IMG/VR virus record: IMGVR_UViG_3300044802_000015
Location: 1-34,312 of that record
DNA: 34,312 nucleotides
DNA from: a virus
Reading direction: 5' to 3' (one strand)
The notes below the pieces were generated by a model. That model made no database searches, was not told the origin of the DNA, and saw nothing but the letters and a program-made list of their open reading frames with translations. Made by a program: the position numbers and the translations under genes. This document shows, piece after piece, positions 8,636 to 16,926 of the stretch; the stretch's first letter is position 1, and the number at the start of each line of letters is the position of its first letter.

Positions 8636-10963
8636 TTAACCATTCTTATACATGTTATATAAATAAGCCTGTGCTGCCGTATTTCCTAAGTTACCACCCA
8701 GATTAGCAGCTGCCTGCGCACCACCACCAGCATACTGAACAGGGGATTGCATTTGACCCATAAGTGCTGCTGTTAACTGGCTGTTTTGAGTATTTGCTCC
8801 AACATCCCAATTACCCATTGCCTGACCTTGGTTCATATACTGATTTGCTAAATTACTATAATAACTTTGTGCTGCAGATGCTTGTTGCTGTTCTGCAGTA
8901 GAAAGAACAGCACCTTGTTGACCAGCTTGGTTTTGATACAAATTAGAAAGATTGCTACCATATTGACCGTATGCATTAGCTTGTTGCTGACCTGTTGCCA
9001 TTGCGTTCTGGCTTCCCATACTTGCTGCGTTTGCATAAGCACCAGCATTAGCGCTCGCATTGGTTCCTAAATAGCTATTCATCAATTGATTTTGTGATGT
9101 TTGTAATCCTGCTTGTTGACTTGCATTGTTAATGTCATATCCTGCTTGCTGACTATTTAACCCTACTTGTTGACTTCCAAGGCTTAAAGCATTTTGTGAT
9201 TTTTGTCCGCTTAATGATGCTTGTTGTGCTGCCAATTGGCTTGCATAACTTGCCTGTTGAGTACCAAGACTAGATTGTTGACTTGCTAAGTTTGAAGCCA
9301 TACCGGCCTGTGAGGTATCAAGACCAGCAAGGGCTTGACCCTGCTGCGCATTCATTCCGGCTTGGTTTTGGTATAAACTTGCTAACTGTCCAGCTTGCTG
9401 AGTTGACAACCCTGCCTGTTGCGATGTTAACCCTGCAGTTGCATTACCTTTTGACACGTCATACGCTGCCTGTTGACCACCGATACCAGCCAAAGCAGTT
9501 CCTTGGCTAGAAAGGTTAGAAGCTTGTTGACCAGTTAAGGCATTTTGTTGATTTTGATTTTGCAAGTAAACATTGCTCAAATTATTACCGGCATTGGTTA
9601 AATTAGATGCTTGTTGTTGAGCTGCCGTGTTTTGGTAACCGGCCACTTGTCCTGCTTGCTGTAGTTTGCTTGCGTCAACACTGCTAGTAGCTCCAACAAG
9701 TTGGTTATTTGCAGCTAGTTGGTTTTGAACATATTGTTGATAGTCTTGATTTGCCAAATTAGTATCGTATTTTGACAATGCTTTTAACGTAGCACCAGAA
9801 TTGCGACCACCCTGCGCAGCTGCTGCCCTTTGTATTGCCTGTTCGCCCTGTTGCTGCTTAAATGCGTATCCCGGGTCTTGCTGATATCCTTGACCAAGTG
9901 CTTGATTACCTAGTTGACCAAGTAAGCCTTCAGTTTTTGATTGAACACCACCAACCGTATTTTGAGCCTGTTGTGAACCTTGACCTAGTGTTTGGTTCGC
10001 CATTTCGGTTGAACCAGCAATTGACCCAAGAGCACTATTTCCAGATTGTGCAGTTGATTGACCAGCTTGGCCCAATACTTGGTTTGCTTGTCCATAACCT
10101 TGTGAAATATCACCTTTGGTTTGTCCTAATTGCTGATTGGCTTGACCATAACCCTGTTGTAATTGCATCCCTGCTTTATTGTAATCCTGATTGGCTTGAC
10201 CATAACCCTGGTTGGTTACTCCTAAAGCATTATTATAGTTTTGATTGGCTTGTGAATAACCCGAGTTAATATCTTGGTTTGCGCTACCATATAAACTATT
10301 TACTTGGCTACCGCCCTGAGATAGCTGATTAGATGATTGGCCAAACAAATTGCTTACTTGTCCATATCCTTGATTTAATTGACTTCCTGCTTGATTAAGG
10401 TAGTTATTTGACTGATTATTTGCACCGGTCAACAATCCTTGTGACCTACTTGTCAGATTAGTTGCTTGCTGCAATCCCTGATTAAGGTCTTGTGTCGCGT
10501 ATTTTGTAGCTTGTTGAGTATTGCCTTGTTGTTGTTGTAATGATGCATTATTTATATTTTGTTGTTGATTGGTTCCTACCTGAATGTTTCCTTGTGCTTG
10601 TTGATATGCTTGCGCAAGGGCGGATTGTGTTTGACCAAGACCAGAACCGAGAGCCTGTTGTGATTGATTACCATATTGATCATACATTCCTTGCAATTGA
10701 GGAACGTATTGATTAACTATATCGTTTGTAGCTCCATAACCAGATGCTAGTGCAGCACGTGAATTAGGACCATAAATATCTGACATCCCACGGTTAGCAG
10801 CATCAATATTCTGCTGATTTTGCCGCATTTGTGCTTCTGTTAATGCTGTTTGTTGCGCAAGGGCTTCTTTTGAAGCCTTTTCCTGAGAATCAGCAGCGCT
10901 TTTTTGTCCAAGATAATTTATACCAGCGCCAACTATTGTGCCAAGTGCTAGACCCCAAGCCAT
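8636..10963 (-). CDS. Gln/Asn-rich repeat protein, probable DNA-transfer/ejection protein
   Basis: A 775-aa low-complexity protein rich in Gln, Asn, Ala, Gly and Ser. An N-terminal segment (ALGTIVGAGINYLGQKSAAD) is hydrophobic. From about residue 150 to 330 it has repeats close to 11 residues long with the recurring core QGYGQANQ (also SGYSQANQ and LGQAG). A conserved-looking block, DPGYAFKQQQGEQAIQRAAA followed by GGRNSGATLKALSKY (about residues 365-400), is a motif I associate with podovirus tail or DNA-transfer proteins. A second set of shorter repeats (SQQAGLSTQQAG) follows. In gene order it matches P22 gene 7. A long helical bundle spanning the periplasm is an inference. TAATG overlap with the GNAT gene implies translational coupling. 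Confidence 0.75.
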   Translation of the reverse strand: MAWGLALGTIVGAGINYLGQKSAADSQEKASKEALAQQTALTEAQMRQNQQNIDAANRGMSDIYGPNSRAALASGYGATNDIVNQYVPQLQGMYDQYGNQSQQALGSGLGQTQSALAQAYQQAQGNIQVGTNQQQNINNASLQQQQGNTQQATKYATQDLNQGLQQATNLTSRSQGLLTGANNQSNNYLNQAGSQLNQGYGQVSNLFGQSSNQLSQGGSQVNSLYGSANQDINSGYSQANQNYNNALGVTNQGYGQANQDYNKAGMQLQQGYGQANQQLGQTKGDISQGYGQANQVLGQAGQSTAQSGNSALGSIAGSTEMANQTLGQGSQQAQNTVGGVQSKTEGLLGQLGNQALGQGYQQDPGYAFKQQQGEQAIQRAAAAQGGRNSGATLKALSKYDTNLANQDYQQYVQNQLAANNQLVGATSSVDASKLQQAGQVAGYQNTAAQQQASNLTNAGNNLSNVYLQNQNQQNALTGQQASNLSSQGTALAGIGGQQAAYDVSKGNATAGLTSQQAGLSTQQAGQLASLYQNQAGMNAQQGQALAGLDTSQAGMASNLASQQSSLGTQQASYASQLAAQQASLSGQKSQNALSLGSQQVGLNSQQAGYDINNASQQAGLQTSQNQLMNSYLGTNASANAGAYANAASMGSQNAMATGQQQANAYGQYGSNLSNLYQNQAGQQGAVLSTAEQQQASAAQSYYSNLANQYMNQGQAMGNWDVGANTQNSQLTAALMGQMQSPVQYAGGGAQAAANLGGNLGNTAAQAYLYNMYKNG

Positions 10964-11394
10964 TATTGCACTACCTTTCTATAAAGATTACCAACATGCT
11001 CATAACTATTATCAATTTTTACTTCTTTTTGCATGTCCATTATAATCTGTTTAATTCCTTTTTCTTTTGCTAGTTTTTCAGAACCATCTATTAACTGTTT
11101 ACCTATACCATTTTTTCTATCTTTTTTCGATACATATAATCCAACAATAGACATTGATAAGCACGAATCATCAAACATAGAACTTCCAAAAGAAACAAAA
11201 CAATACCCGTTTATTTTATTGTTCTTATCTTCCGATAAAAATATTAAACCACCATTACATGTGAATTTATTAAAAAACGAATCTAATGATTTTGTACTAA
11301 AACCAACATTAAATAGTGTTCCGATATCATCATAAACTTCACGCATAAATACAACTAAGTTTTCAATGTCCTGTATGTTTGCTATTCTTATCAT
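10963..11394 (-). CDS. GNAT-family N-acetyltransferase
   Basis: A 143-aa protein with the GNAT fold signature: a strand MSIVGLYVSKKDR followed by the acetyl-CoA pyrophosphate loop RKNGIGKQL (about residues 93-101) and a helix. The N-terminus (IRIANIQDIENLVVFM) is the usual first strand and helix. The length is normal for the family. It lies between tail genes with overlaps on both sides (ATGA, TAATG), so it is made late with virion proteins. The substrate is unknown: a virion protein, a host protein and a small molecule are all possible. In P22 this slot holds gp14, which is unrelated by eye. Confidence 0.82.
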   Translation of the reverse strand: MIRIANIQDIENLVVFMREVYDDIGTLFNVGFSTKSLDSFFNKFTCNGGLIFLSEDKNNKINGYCFVSFGSSMFDDSCLSMSIVGLYVSKKDRKNGIGKQLIDGSEKLAKEKGIKQIIMDMQKEVKIDNSYEHVGNLYRKVVQ

Positions 11395-11978
11395 GCCCCA
11401 ACACCTTCAACTTGATATGTAATCATGATGCCAGAAAGACAAGCAAAGGCTGTATATGTGTTGTCAGAACCCAAGCGGGTTAAAACACATAGGACAACAT
11501 TGTCTGAATCTATTCCAGAAATTGCAGTGAATGATGATTTTCTCATTATTTTTTCTACCATTGGACCACTATCTATTATGATTTCTGTAGAACCAGCCCC
11601 AGAAACATTACTTCCAACTCCAGCTAAAATATAATCCAATTTCCATGTGACACTACCCGTAGCTGTTAAAAATGGAGACCAATACAAATCAATATTTATA
11701 TCTGTTGATTGCTTTAAATTTTTAGGTAATGAAAAGCAAAAATATTGAAGTTTATTCGATCCATTTATATAGCAAGATGCATCATATGTTCCCAGAACAA
11801 CAGATGGTAATGTTGATGGTCTAAGTGTCATTGCATCAATCCAAATCTTTTGATAAACTGGACGTGATTTTATAAATCCAAGAGTTTCTAATATTGAATT
11901 AAAAAACTGTGACCAAGACCTTGAAACACATTTGTTGTTATCTGTAATTTGTTCTGCTTGTCGGGGTAGTGTTATCAT
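11391..11978 (-). CDS. Tail or virion surface protein with jelly-roll-like domain
   Basis: A 195-aa protein. The first 35 residues (RQAEQITDNNKCVSRSWSQF) look like the short virion-anchoring peptide seen at the start of some podovirus structural proteins. Residues about 45-190 are beta-rich with an aromatic YWSPFLTATGSVTWKLDY strand and a C-terminal LSGIMITYQ strand, a pattern I associate with small jelly-roll domains in phage virions. It follows the gp10-like gene where P22 encodes the tail needle gp26, but it has no long coiled coil, so it is not a typical needle. It may be a needle substitute, tip or decoration. Confidence 0.68.
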   Translation of the reverse strand: MITLPRQAEQITDNNKCVSRSWSQFFNSILETLGFIKSRPVYQKIWIDAMTLRPSTLPSVVLGTYDASCYINGSNKLQYFCFSLPKNLKQSTDINIDLYWSPFLTATGSVTWKLDYILAGVGSNVSGAGSTEIIIDSGPMVEKIMRKSSFTAISGIDSDNVVLCVLTRLGSDNTYTAFACLSGIMITYQVEGVGA

Positions 11979-13366
11979 CCCCTAGATTCCAATCGAGCAT
12001 ATGCACCAAGAATTGCTAACTTAATAGGCTCTACAATGGTTAATCTAAAAGACCTATCAACAAAAGCACCAAGTCTTGAAAAGTTAACAATAGCGTTTCT
12101 TTCGCCACGCAAACCAATAGACCTAGATAGTTGGTTACTCCATGTAACACCATAATCATCTGACCATTGTAATTGTGCTGTTGGAGTTGATCCCACACCC
12201 AAAAGATTAGCCGTACCAGTCTCAAGGTCAACTATCATCTCATGTACGCTTATCATTCTAGAGCCTTGTGAATATGAAGTAATAGCAGGGAATACACATT
12301 GTCTTGATATACTTTCAGTATCCTCTAAATACGTGTTTAAATCTAATTCATAAACCCATCCACTATCTTTTGTTCCACAATAATTCTTTTCAAAAGCATT
12401 CTCAATTGTAGCTACCACCCATCGAGACCCAACACTCTGTCTTTCATGCCAAAGACCAGTAATCATATCATAAACAAGAGTAGTATCCATAAGTGCCAAC
12501 GCATAAAAAGCATGTCCTTCATCTCTATACGTAAAAGCATATGCATCTTTTGCAAAACCTGATTCTCGAATAATCTTTTCAATCGCAGGAGTACTTATCT
12601 CCTGGGGCTGGTAACCATTGTTTGTATAAACAGCGTAGTTATCACCTAACCAGAATACGTGATTATTTAACTTGGCTACAGTGTTACCATTCATACAACC
12701 ATGCTCAATAAACCCTGACTGATTGCGACCAAACGGAAAGTCTGCGTTTCCAGTATCAGCCCAAATCTCGGTTGTGGATTCACCAAACAACCAAAGCTCG
12801 CGATGATCAGAGATACACCCCTTAAGATTATCGGCAAATACATCGGCGCTTGAGAAGTCAAGACCGTCAATGGTAGTCATATCATCAAGACCAGTTATCC
12901 AAAATCTTTCAGATTCACCTTCTGCTAATATCCCGTAACCGTCTTGATAAGTAAGACCTACAATGTTTGTAACTGTTGTATTAGGGAACACGCCACTTGC
13001 ATTTGCATAATAAAAACATGTTTGTGTTGCTATTCCAAGATGTGTCCCATTATCAATTATTTTTACTTGGTCATTACCACCAATAACTCCAGTTATCTGA
13101 GTCGATACACCTGTTGATGTTACACAATAAAGAGTGTTGCCAGATACCACCCATAGGAAACCGCCCATAACGTGCATACCCCGTATGGGTCCACTTCCTA
13201 ATTGTATCCATCTCTTTATCCCTGGTGTTGGATATAAAGTAAACGGAGAACTAGAACCTTGTGCGTTAGGCTCTGCATATAAGTTAATTAACTGTTGTAT
13301 TGATACATTACTAGAACGTGTCTTATACGAATTAGAACCTATTGGTATGTTAACAAGTTCTGGCAT
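11975..13366 (-). CDS. P22 gp10-like packaged-DNA stabilisation (tail hub) protein
   Basis: A 463-aa protein close in length to P22 gp10 (472 aa). It opens with IPIGSNSYKTRSSNVSIQQLINLYAE and then TLYPTPGIKRW and GPIRGMHVMGGFLWVVSGN, the typical start of the family. Repeated beta segments follow, with Trp-rich motifs such as DHRELWLFGESTTEIW. In P22 the protein closes the portal channel after packaging and is part of the tail hub. It follows a gp4-like gene, as in P22. The stop overlaps the next start (ATGA). The Shine-Dalgarno is poor, so coupling to the upstream stop, three bases before, is likely. Confidence 0.88.
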   Translation of the reverse strand: MPELVNIPIGSNSYKTRSSNVSIQQLINLYAEPNAQGSSSPFTLYPTPGIKRWIQLGSGPIRGMHVMGGFLWVVSGNTLYCVTSTGVSTQITGVIGGNDQVKIIDNGTHLGIATQTCFYYANASGVFPNTTVTNIVGLTYQDGYGILAEGESERFWITGLDDMTTIDGLDFSSADVFADNLKGCISDHRELWLFGESTTEIWADTGNADFPFGRNQSGFIEHGCMNGNTVAKLNNHVFWLGDNYAVYTNNGYQPQEISTPAIEKIIRESGFAKDAYAFTYRDEGHAFYALALMDTTLVYDMITGLWHERQSVGSRWVVATIENAFEKNYCGTKDSGWVYELDLNTYLEDTESISRQCVFPAITSYSQGSRMISVHEMIVDLETGTANLLGVGSTPTAQLQWSDDYGVTWSNQLSRSIGLRGERNAIVNFSRLGAFVDRSFRLTIVEPIKLAILGAYARLESRG

Positions 13367-13369
13367 TGT

Positions 13370-13723
13370 TTAAAACCAAAATGGCCTCACTGCAATTGGT
13401 GGTTTCTTTGCGGCTGTCTGTCTTGACAAGTCTAATCGTGCCATTTCTCGGCCTTGTAGTACAACCTGAAGGCGTTCGCCGCTTAACCCATACAAACTAG
13501 CACACTCTGCAGCAGAAATGTCTCTAACGGAAAGCTGCGCGTATTCTGGTATTGCGGTAACTTCAAACGGAGCAAGGTTTTCATAACGTAACTTTGACAA
13601 TACACTTGTGACTATTTCAATTACACGTTGTGCATCTTCAGCGCTGGCATTCTGTCCAGCTGGCTTAATTCCTAAATGCTCAAGTGTTCTATCTGCAATC
13701 TCAGCGATTGTCATCGTTGCCAT
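13370..13723 (-). CDS. P22 gp4-like head-tail adaptor
   Basis: A 117-aa mostly helical protein with TIAEIADRTLEHLGI at the start and RVIEIVTSVLSKLRYENLAPF in the middle, as in small head-completion proteins that bind below the portal. P22 gp4 is larger (166 aa), so this is a compact version. Its position, just before the gp10-like gene and after the coat block, is the same as in P22. TAATG overlap with the preceding small gene suggests coupled translation. No muralytic motif is visible, although P22 gp4 has been reported to have such activity. Confidence 0.78.
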   Translation of the reverse strand: MATMTIAEIADRTLEHLGIKPAGQNASAEDAQRVIEIVTSVLSKLRYENLAPFEVTAIPEYAQLSVRDISAAECASLYGLSGERLQVVLQGREMARLDLSRQTAAKKPPIAVRPFWF

Positions 13724-13977
13724 TATTTTTTACCTTTTGCCATTTGCAAAACGATTGCTACTCCTGGTCCTTTTCCTTTTGGTGCTTCTGATTCTTTTGA
13801 TGTATCGTCACCTTGTGATTCATCAGAACTACCACTGTCGGATTGAACATCGGGATTACTTGCATCAAATTTGCAGCCACAATCAGGACACTCAACCATT
13901 TGTTCTTTGGAGTCTGATTTTTCGTCTTGTTTTTTCATGTCTTCTTTTGCTGCTAAAATATCTTGTAAAGTTGCCAT
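13723..13977 (-). CDS. Small acidic protein with CxxC motif, unknown role
   Basis: An 84-aa protein. The N-terminus is helical and charged, then comes ECPDCGCKF (Cys at about residues 30, 33 and 35), then a Ser/Asp/Glu-rich stretch (SDSGSSDESQGDD), and it ends KGPGVAIVLQMAKGKK. A single CPDCGC without a second Cys pair would bind a metal only as a dimer or with other ligands. It is packed tightly between the 105-aa gene and the gp4-like gene, so it belongs to the head-completion block. No family is recognised. Confidence 0.65.
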   Translation of the reverse strand: MATLQDILAAKEDMKKQDEKSDSKEQMVECPDCGCKFDASNPDVQSDSGSSDESQGDDTSKESEAPKGKGPGVAIVLQMAKGKK

Positions 13978-14295
13978 TTACTTTTTACCTTTTTTAGTTG
14001 TTTTTTTAACCTTATCAGAAGTTAACACTTTAATTGTTTTTTTTGCAATATCAATTTTTATTTCTTTATCCATAAAATCCAAAGCTTCTTTACCGGTCAT
14101 GATAATAGCTGGTATCTTTGGATTAGGTTTTTCAATTTCTTCAAATGATTCTACAACACTAAAGCATTTTAAAGATACGCATCGAGCTGATAAACCAGCA
14201 TCACTATGCTTCTGTTCAACATCTCTTAAAAATATCTTTCCAAATACTTCACGTTGTTTTTCAGGTCCTAAATATTTAATTTTAAAAATCTTCAT
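13978..14295 (-). CDS. Small basic protein of the head block, unknown role
   Basis: A 105-aa protein with a beta-rich beginning (MKIFKIKYLGPEKQREVFG) and a strongly basic tail (KVKKTTKKGKK). It is the first gene after a terminator that follows the coat gene, with GAGG upstream of its ATG, and its stop is next to the following ATG. The position suggests a head-completion or DNA-contacting minor protein; that is inference. I do not recognise the family. Confidence 0.65.
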   Translation of the reverse strand: MKIFKIKYLGPEKQREVFGKIFLRDVEQKHSDAGLSARCVSLKCFSVVESFEEIEKPNPKIPAIIMTGKEALDFMDKEIKIDIAKKTIKVLTSDKVKKTTKKGKK

Positions 14296-14305
14296 TATAA
14301 CCTCG

Positions 14306-14341
14306 AATAAAATGAAATGGGGTAGCTGTTACACTACCCCA
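14306..14341 (-). terminator. Intrinsic terminator downstream of the coat gene
   Basis: Read on the minus strand, a perfect 8-bp stem TGGGGTAG / CTACCCCA with an 8-base loop (14318-14341) is followed by TTTCATTTTATT (14317-14306). It lies 29 bases after the coat stop codon and before the next gene. It probably reduces read-through, so that coat and scaffold are made in excess over the tail genes. Tail expression would then need read-through or antitermination, since no clear promoter is seen after it. Confidence 0.75.
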
Positions 14342-14369
14342 AATCACTAGGTAGAGGATAACCTAAATC

Positions 14370-15434
14370 CTATGTATCAGCAACAGCTGCGCAATAGATA
14401 GTGAAAACACCATTTTGCTTGCTATTGAACATAAGCTTTTCAATTCCACGAATCTCTGACAATGCTACACCGCTTTTTGCGCCGTAATCAAATGTCTTAG
14501 TCGTGAATTGTGTACGTTGACCCCAGCCAATACCGACGGCTTGTGCGCCTACTAGAAAGTTAGCTGCGATATCAGTTGTACCACTTGCACCAGCATTAGA
14601 AATAACGCCAATTTCTGGAATTTCTTTGCAGATAACGCCGTCCCACATAATATCGCCATCAACAAATAGTGGGTTGTCGTCGCCGCGTACGGCTGCATAA
14701 CTTTGGATAGTTGCCAAAGAGGTTTTTAAATCTCTAAAGCAATAACTATTACAAAGCAACACGTACCATTCACCTTTTTCATCAACTTTGATAGGTCGAA
14801 TGTGAGGTGATGCTACTTTCGCCATACGTTTAGCAAGACTTACGATTCCATAAGCCAACACGTCTGCTGAACCGTCAACGGTAGCAGTGCATACGCTATG
14901 GTCATTACCTGCGTTATTAGCTTTTGCAGCTCCAAATAACACGCGGTCACTATTTGCAGCCAACCACGCATCTTTTTGTGCTTCAGTTGCATCAGCATAT
15001 TTGGTTTTGCCGTCAACTACTGGACTATAAAGCGCATTGATAATACCAGTACGCATTTGGTCAACTGACCAATTTTTTAATGCAGCCCGAGACGCATTAA
15101 GCAAGTCAATCTTGCTTTTGATTTGCTGCATATTACCAACTACTACTGCATTACGTAATTGGTCGATGGTCAACTGATGACCATAGTTACCCAACATCTC
15201 TTCATTTCCTTCGAGGGTGTTATTGCCAGTCACACCAGCATTAACTAATCGAGTAATGAGAGATACGGTTACTTTGTCGCCTACTTGTTTGGTCAAGTCT
15301 TCAATCAACTGCAAGGCGCTGTTTTCATCAGTACCCATCAATTTTTGAAATTGACTCGCTCGAACGTATTCTGTGAAAAATTTATCAGACCATGCAGTTA
15401 CGCTATTGGCTGACGCTAAAATAGTATCTGACAT
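14370..15434 (-). CDS. Major capsid protein, N4-gp56/DUF4043-like
   Basis: A 354-aa protein following the scaffold gene. It opens with SVTAWSDKFFTEYVRASQF, then GDKVTVSLITRL and GNNTLEGNEEMLGNYGHQLTI, a layout I associate with the N4-gp56 family of HK97-fold coat proteins. RNAVVVGNMQQ and the C-terminal SEIRGIEKLMFNSKQNGVFTIY also fit. AAAGGA lies before the ATG. In the capsid it would form the shell around the scaffold. This family differs from P22 gp5 (430 aa), so the genome combines a P22-like portal and tail with another coat type. A terminator follows the gene. Confidence 0.85.
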   Translation of the reverse strand: MSDTILASANSVTAWSDKFFTEYVRASQFQKLMGTDENSALQLIEDLTKQVGDKVTVSLITRLVNAGVTGNNTLEGNEEMLGNYGHQLTIDQLRNAVVVGNMQQIKSKIDLLNASRAALKNWSVDQMRTGIINALYSPVVDGKTKYADATEAQKDAWLAANSDRVLFGAAKANNAGNDHSVCTATVDGSADVLAYGIVSLAKRMAKVASPHIRPIKVDEKGEWYVLLCNSYCFRDLKTSLATIQSYAAVRGDDNPLFVDGDIMWDGVICKEIPEIGVISNAGASGTTDIAANFLVGAQAVGIGWGQRTQFTTKTFDYGAKSGVALSEIRGIEKLMFNSKQNGVFTIYCAAVADT

Positions 15435-15446
15435 AATAAAATCCTT

Positions 15447-16217
15447 TTAGCGACCACCCAACATAGACCTCAGACTTGTGGGTCCAGTGAATGGTTGCGT
15501 TGTTTCAGAGCCAGAGCCTCTTGCCCCAGCTATAGTTTTTGGTAAATTTTTGACAATTGCTTGACCGTATTTTTGCGAGTATTCGTCTTCAAGTTTTTGG
15601 CGCTCTTCATTACGTATTTTTTCACGCAATTCAGAGATTGAACCAACATCTTTAGCTTCAAGATAAGTCTTGCCGTTTTCATATGCAAAATAGGCAGGGT
15701 TTTGATGTTCTCCCATTTGGCGAACCAAGTCAGGTGACATCTTCGACATCTCTAGGAACGCATCGACCGCTTGTTGATAATCTTCTGGATGTTGTTGACG
15801 TACCATCTGTTCGCTTAAGTTCAAACGTTCAAGTCTTACTCTGTTTTCCATAAACGCAACTGGATCCCTGAAGAACATATCTTCTTGAGATGGATGCTTA
15901 ACAGGTTGGTTACCTTGTGGATTAATATGTTGAGTGTACGCCTTAACTTGTCCACTCATTTCTGCAAGTTGACGCTCAAGTTCTTGTCGTTTCTGTCTTT
16001 CTTTCTTCAACTCTTTGAATGGAATGTGTCTTGTGTTACTTTTTTGATCTAAATCATCGTGATCATCATCAGATTCTTTTTCTTTTGTTTTTAACTCTTC
16101 TTTTGGTGCTTTATCCTCAGTTTTTTTAGGGGTTTCAGCATCAGGTAAAGAATTTCCAACATCAGCAAAAGCTTCTGGTTCCTTTTCATCGATAATTGTG
16201 TTCAAATCAGTAGCCAT
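15447..16217 (-). CDS. Scaffolding protein
   Basis: A 256-aa highly charged, helix-rich protein just upstream of the coat gene. The N-terminal half is acidic and Lys/Glu-rich (KEELKTKEKESDDDHDDLDQ), then KELKKERQKRQELERQLAEM is a clear coiled coil (about residues 80-105), and the C-terminus is short and basic-glycine-rich (TSLRSMLGGR). These are usual features of podovirus scaffolds, which guide coat assembly and leave before or during packaging. The ATG at 16217 has AAGGAG nine bases upstream; the longer frame to 16262 has no ribosome site. Confidence 0.82.
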   Translation of the reverse strand: MATDLNTIIDEKEPEAFADVGNSLPDAETPKKTEDKAPKEELKTKEKESDDDHDDLDQKSNTRHIPFKELKKERQKRQELERQLAEMSGQVKAYTQHINPQGNQPVKHPSQEDMFFRDPVAFMENRVRLERLNLSEQMVRQQHPEDYQQAVDAFLEMSKMSPDLVRQMGEHQNPAYFAYENGKTYLEAKDVGSISELREKIRNEERQKLEDEYSQKYGQAIVKNLPKTIAGARGSGSETTQPFTGPTSLRSMLGGR

Positions 16218-16280
16218 AATACACTCCTTACGCCTTTTTACGTAGGCGAACGATAGACGCAATACACTAGAATATATGTA

Positions 16281-16309
16281 TTGCGATATAATATGATATA
16301 TTGTATATC
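16281..16309 (+). promoter_or_regulatory. Candidate promoter for the lone plus-strand gene
   Basis: TTGCGA (16281-16286) and TATATC (16304-16309) are 17 bases apart, in a stretch of alternating A/T from about 16265 to 16315. The match to a sigma70 promoter is moderate. The gene it would drive (16365) is divergent from the scaffold gene, so some promoter must be here. A minus-strand promoter (TTGCGG, 17 bases, TATACA, within about 16300-16330) may overlap it and serve the scaffold and coat genes. Confidence 0.5.
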
Positions 16310-16337
16310 AGTATAACGCAAAGACCGCAACAAAAAA

Positions 16338-16354
16338 TTAGGGGTAAACCCTAA
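16338..16354 (+). promoter_or_regulatory. 5'-UTR hairpin abutting the Shine-Dalgarno
   Basis: TTAGGG (16338-16343) and CCCTAA (16349-16354) can form a 6-bp stem with the loop GTAAA. The AAGGAG ribosome site begins at the last base of the stem, and the ATG is at 16365. Such a small stem could protect the mRNA 5' end or tune initiation without hiding the ribosome site. Confidence 0.5.
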
Positions 16355-16364
16355 AGGAGATTCT

Positions 16365-16835
16365 ATGACTACTTATCGTTCTACAACTGCAGCGGCAGAC
16401 TATCCTTGCGACCATGGTCGTGGTGGTCATCAAGTTTTATGTTCTTACGGGACGTACACAGTGACCAGCGCATTAGTAAAAGATGACGTTTATTTGATGT
16501 CTAAGTTACCACCCAAAGCCATTGTTTTGAGTGGAATGCTTTATGGTACTGATATCGACACAGGTACAGAGACTCTTGAAATGGATATCGGTAAATATGA
16601 CAGCACCGGAGCTGTTGTAACTGCTGATTATTATCATAACTCAGGAGTAATCGATGGTGATTCACTTGAACATGCTGGTAACATAGCTTGGATTTGTGAA
16701 CACATGAACGCGTTAAACGCTCCACTTACACCCAGCTCAACAGCTGAAACGTATGTTGGTGTTAAAATTACTGCAGCTGCTAATGCAACTGGTACAGGTA
16801 CTTTCACAACCGTAATCAATTACATTGTGCCGTAG
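16365..16835 (+). CDS. Probable head decoration protein on the opposite strand
   Basis: A 156-aa beta-rich, Thr/Ala-rich protein. KDDVYLMSKLPPKAIVLSGM at about residues 39-58, followed by GTDIDTGTETLEMDIG, is a pattern I associate with small virion proteins encoded beside coat genes, probably decoration or head-surface proteins. AAGGAG lies just before the ATG. It is the only plus-strand gene in the 16 kb of head and tail genes, sitting between the glycosyltransferase and the scaffold. It has its own promoter-like sequence and terminator. Independent expression at a high level would suit a protein needed in hundreds of copies. The role is inferred; no homology search was done. Confidence 0.75.
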   Translation: MTTYRSTTAAADYPCDHGRGGHQVLCSYGTYTVTSALVKDDVYLMSKLPPKAIVLSGMLYGTDIDTGTETLEMDIGKYDSTGAVVTADYYHNSGVIDGDSLEHAGNIAWICEHMNALNAPLTPSSTAETYVGVKITAAANATGTGTFTTVINYIVP

Positions 16836-16885
16836 TAGGATTAGTTAATAACTAGTTAATTTCTAGTTAATTTTTTAACTAATAC

Positions 16886-16926
16886 AAACCCTGCTAGATG
16901 TAAAAGTTTAGCAGGGTTATTTTTTG
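16886..16926 (+). terminator. Intrinsic terminator of the decoration gene
   Basis: AACCCTGCT (16887-16895) pairs perfectly with AGCAGGGTT (16910-16918), extendable by one A-T pair, and is followed by ATTTTTTTG on the plus strand. It overlaps the last codon and stop of the convergent glycosyltransferase gene (stop at 16917-16919). On the minus strand no T-run follows the stem, so it should act only on the plus transcript. Confidence 0.85.

Noticed and set aside
8848-9510. Short frames on both strands within the 775-aa gene
   Set aside because: These lie fully inside a gene with clear protein features and are explained by its repeats.
9862-10269. 135-codon plus-strand frame within the 775-aa gene
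   Set aside because: It is a shadow of the low-complexity Gln/Asn-rich coding on the minus strand, has no ribosome site and gives a repetitive Leu/Asp/His product.
11391-11978. P22 gp26-type tail needle
   Set aside because: The position matches but the protein lacks a long trimeric coiled coil and is mostly beta-rich.
13608-14350. Plus-strand frames of 129 and 159 codons across the head-completion genes
   Set aside because: Hydrophobic, Leu/Phe-rich products opposite Lys/Glu-rich minus-strand genes; no ribosome site or neighbouring plus-strand genes, and they cross the terminator region.
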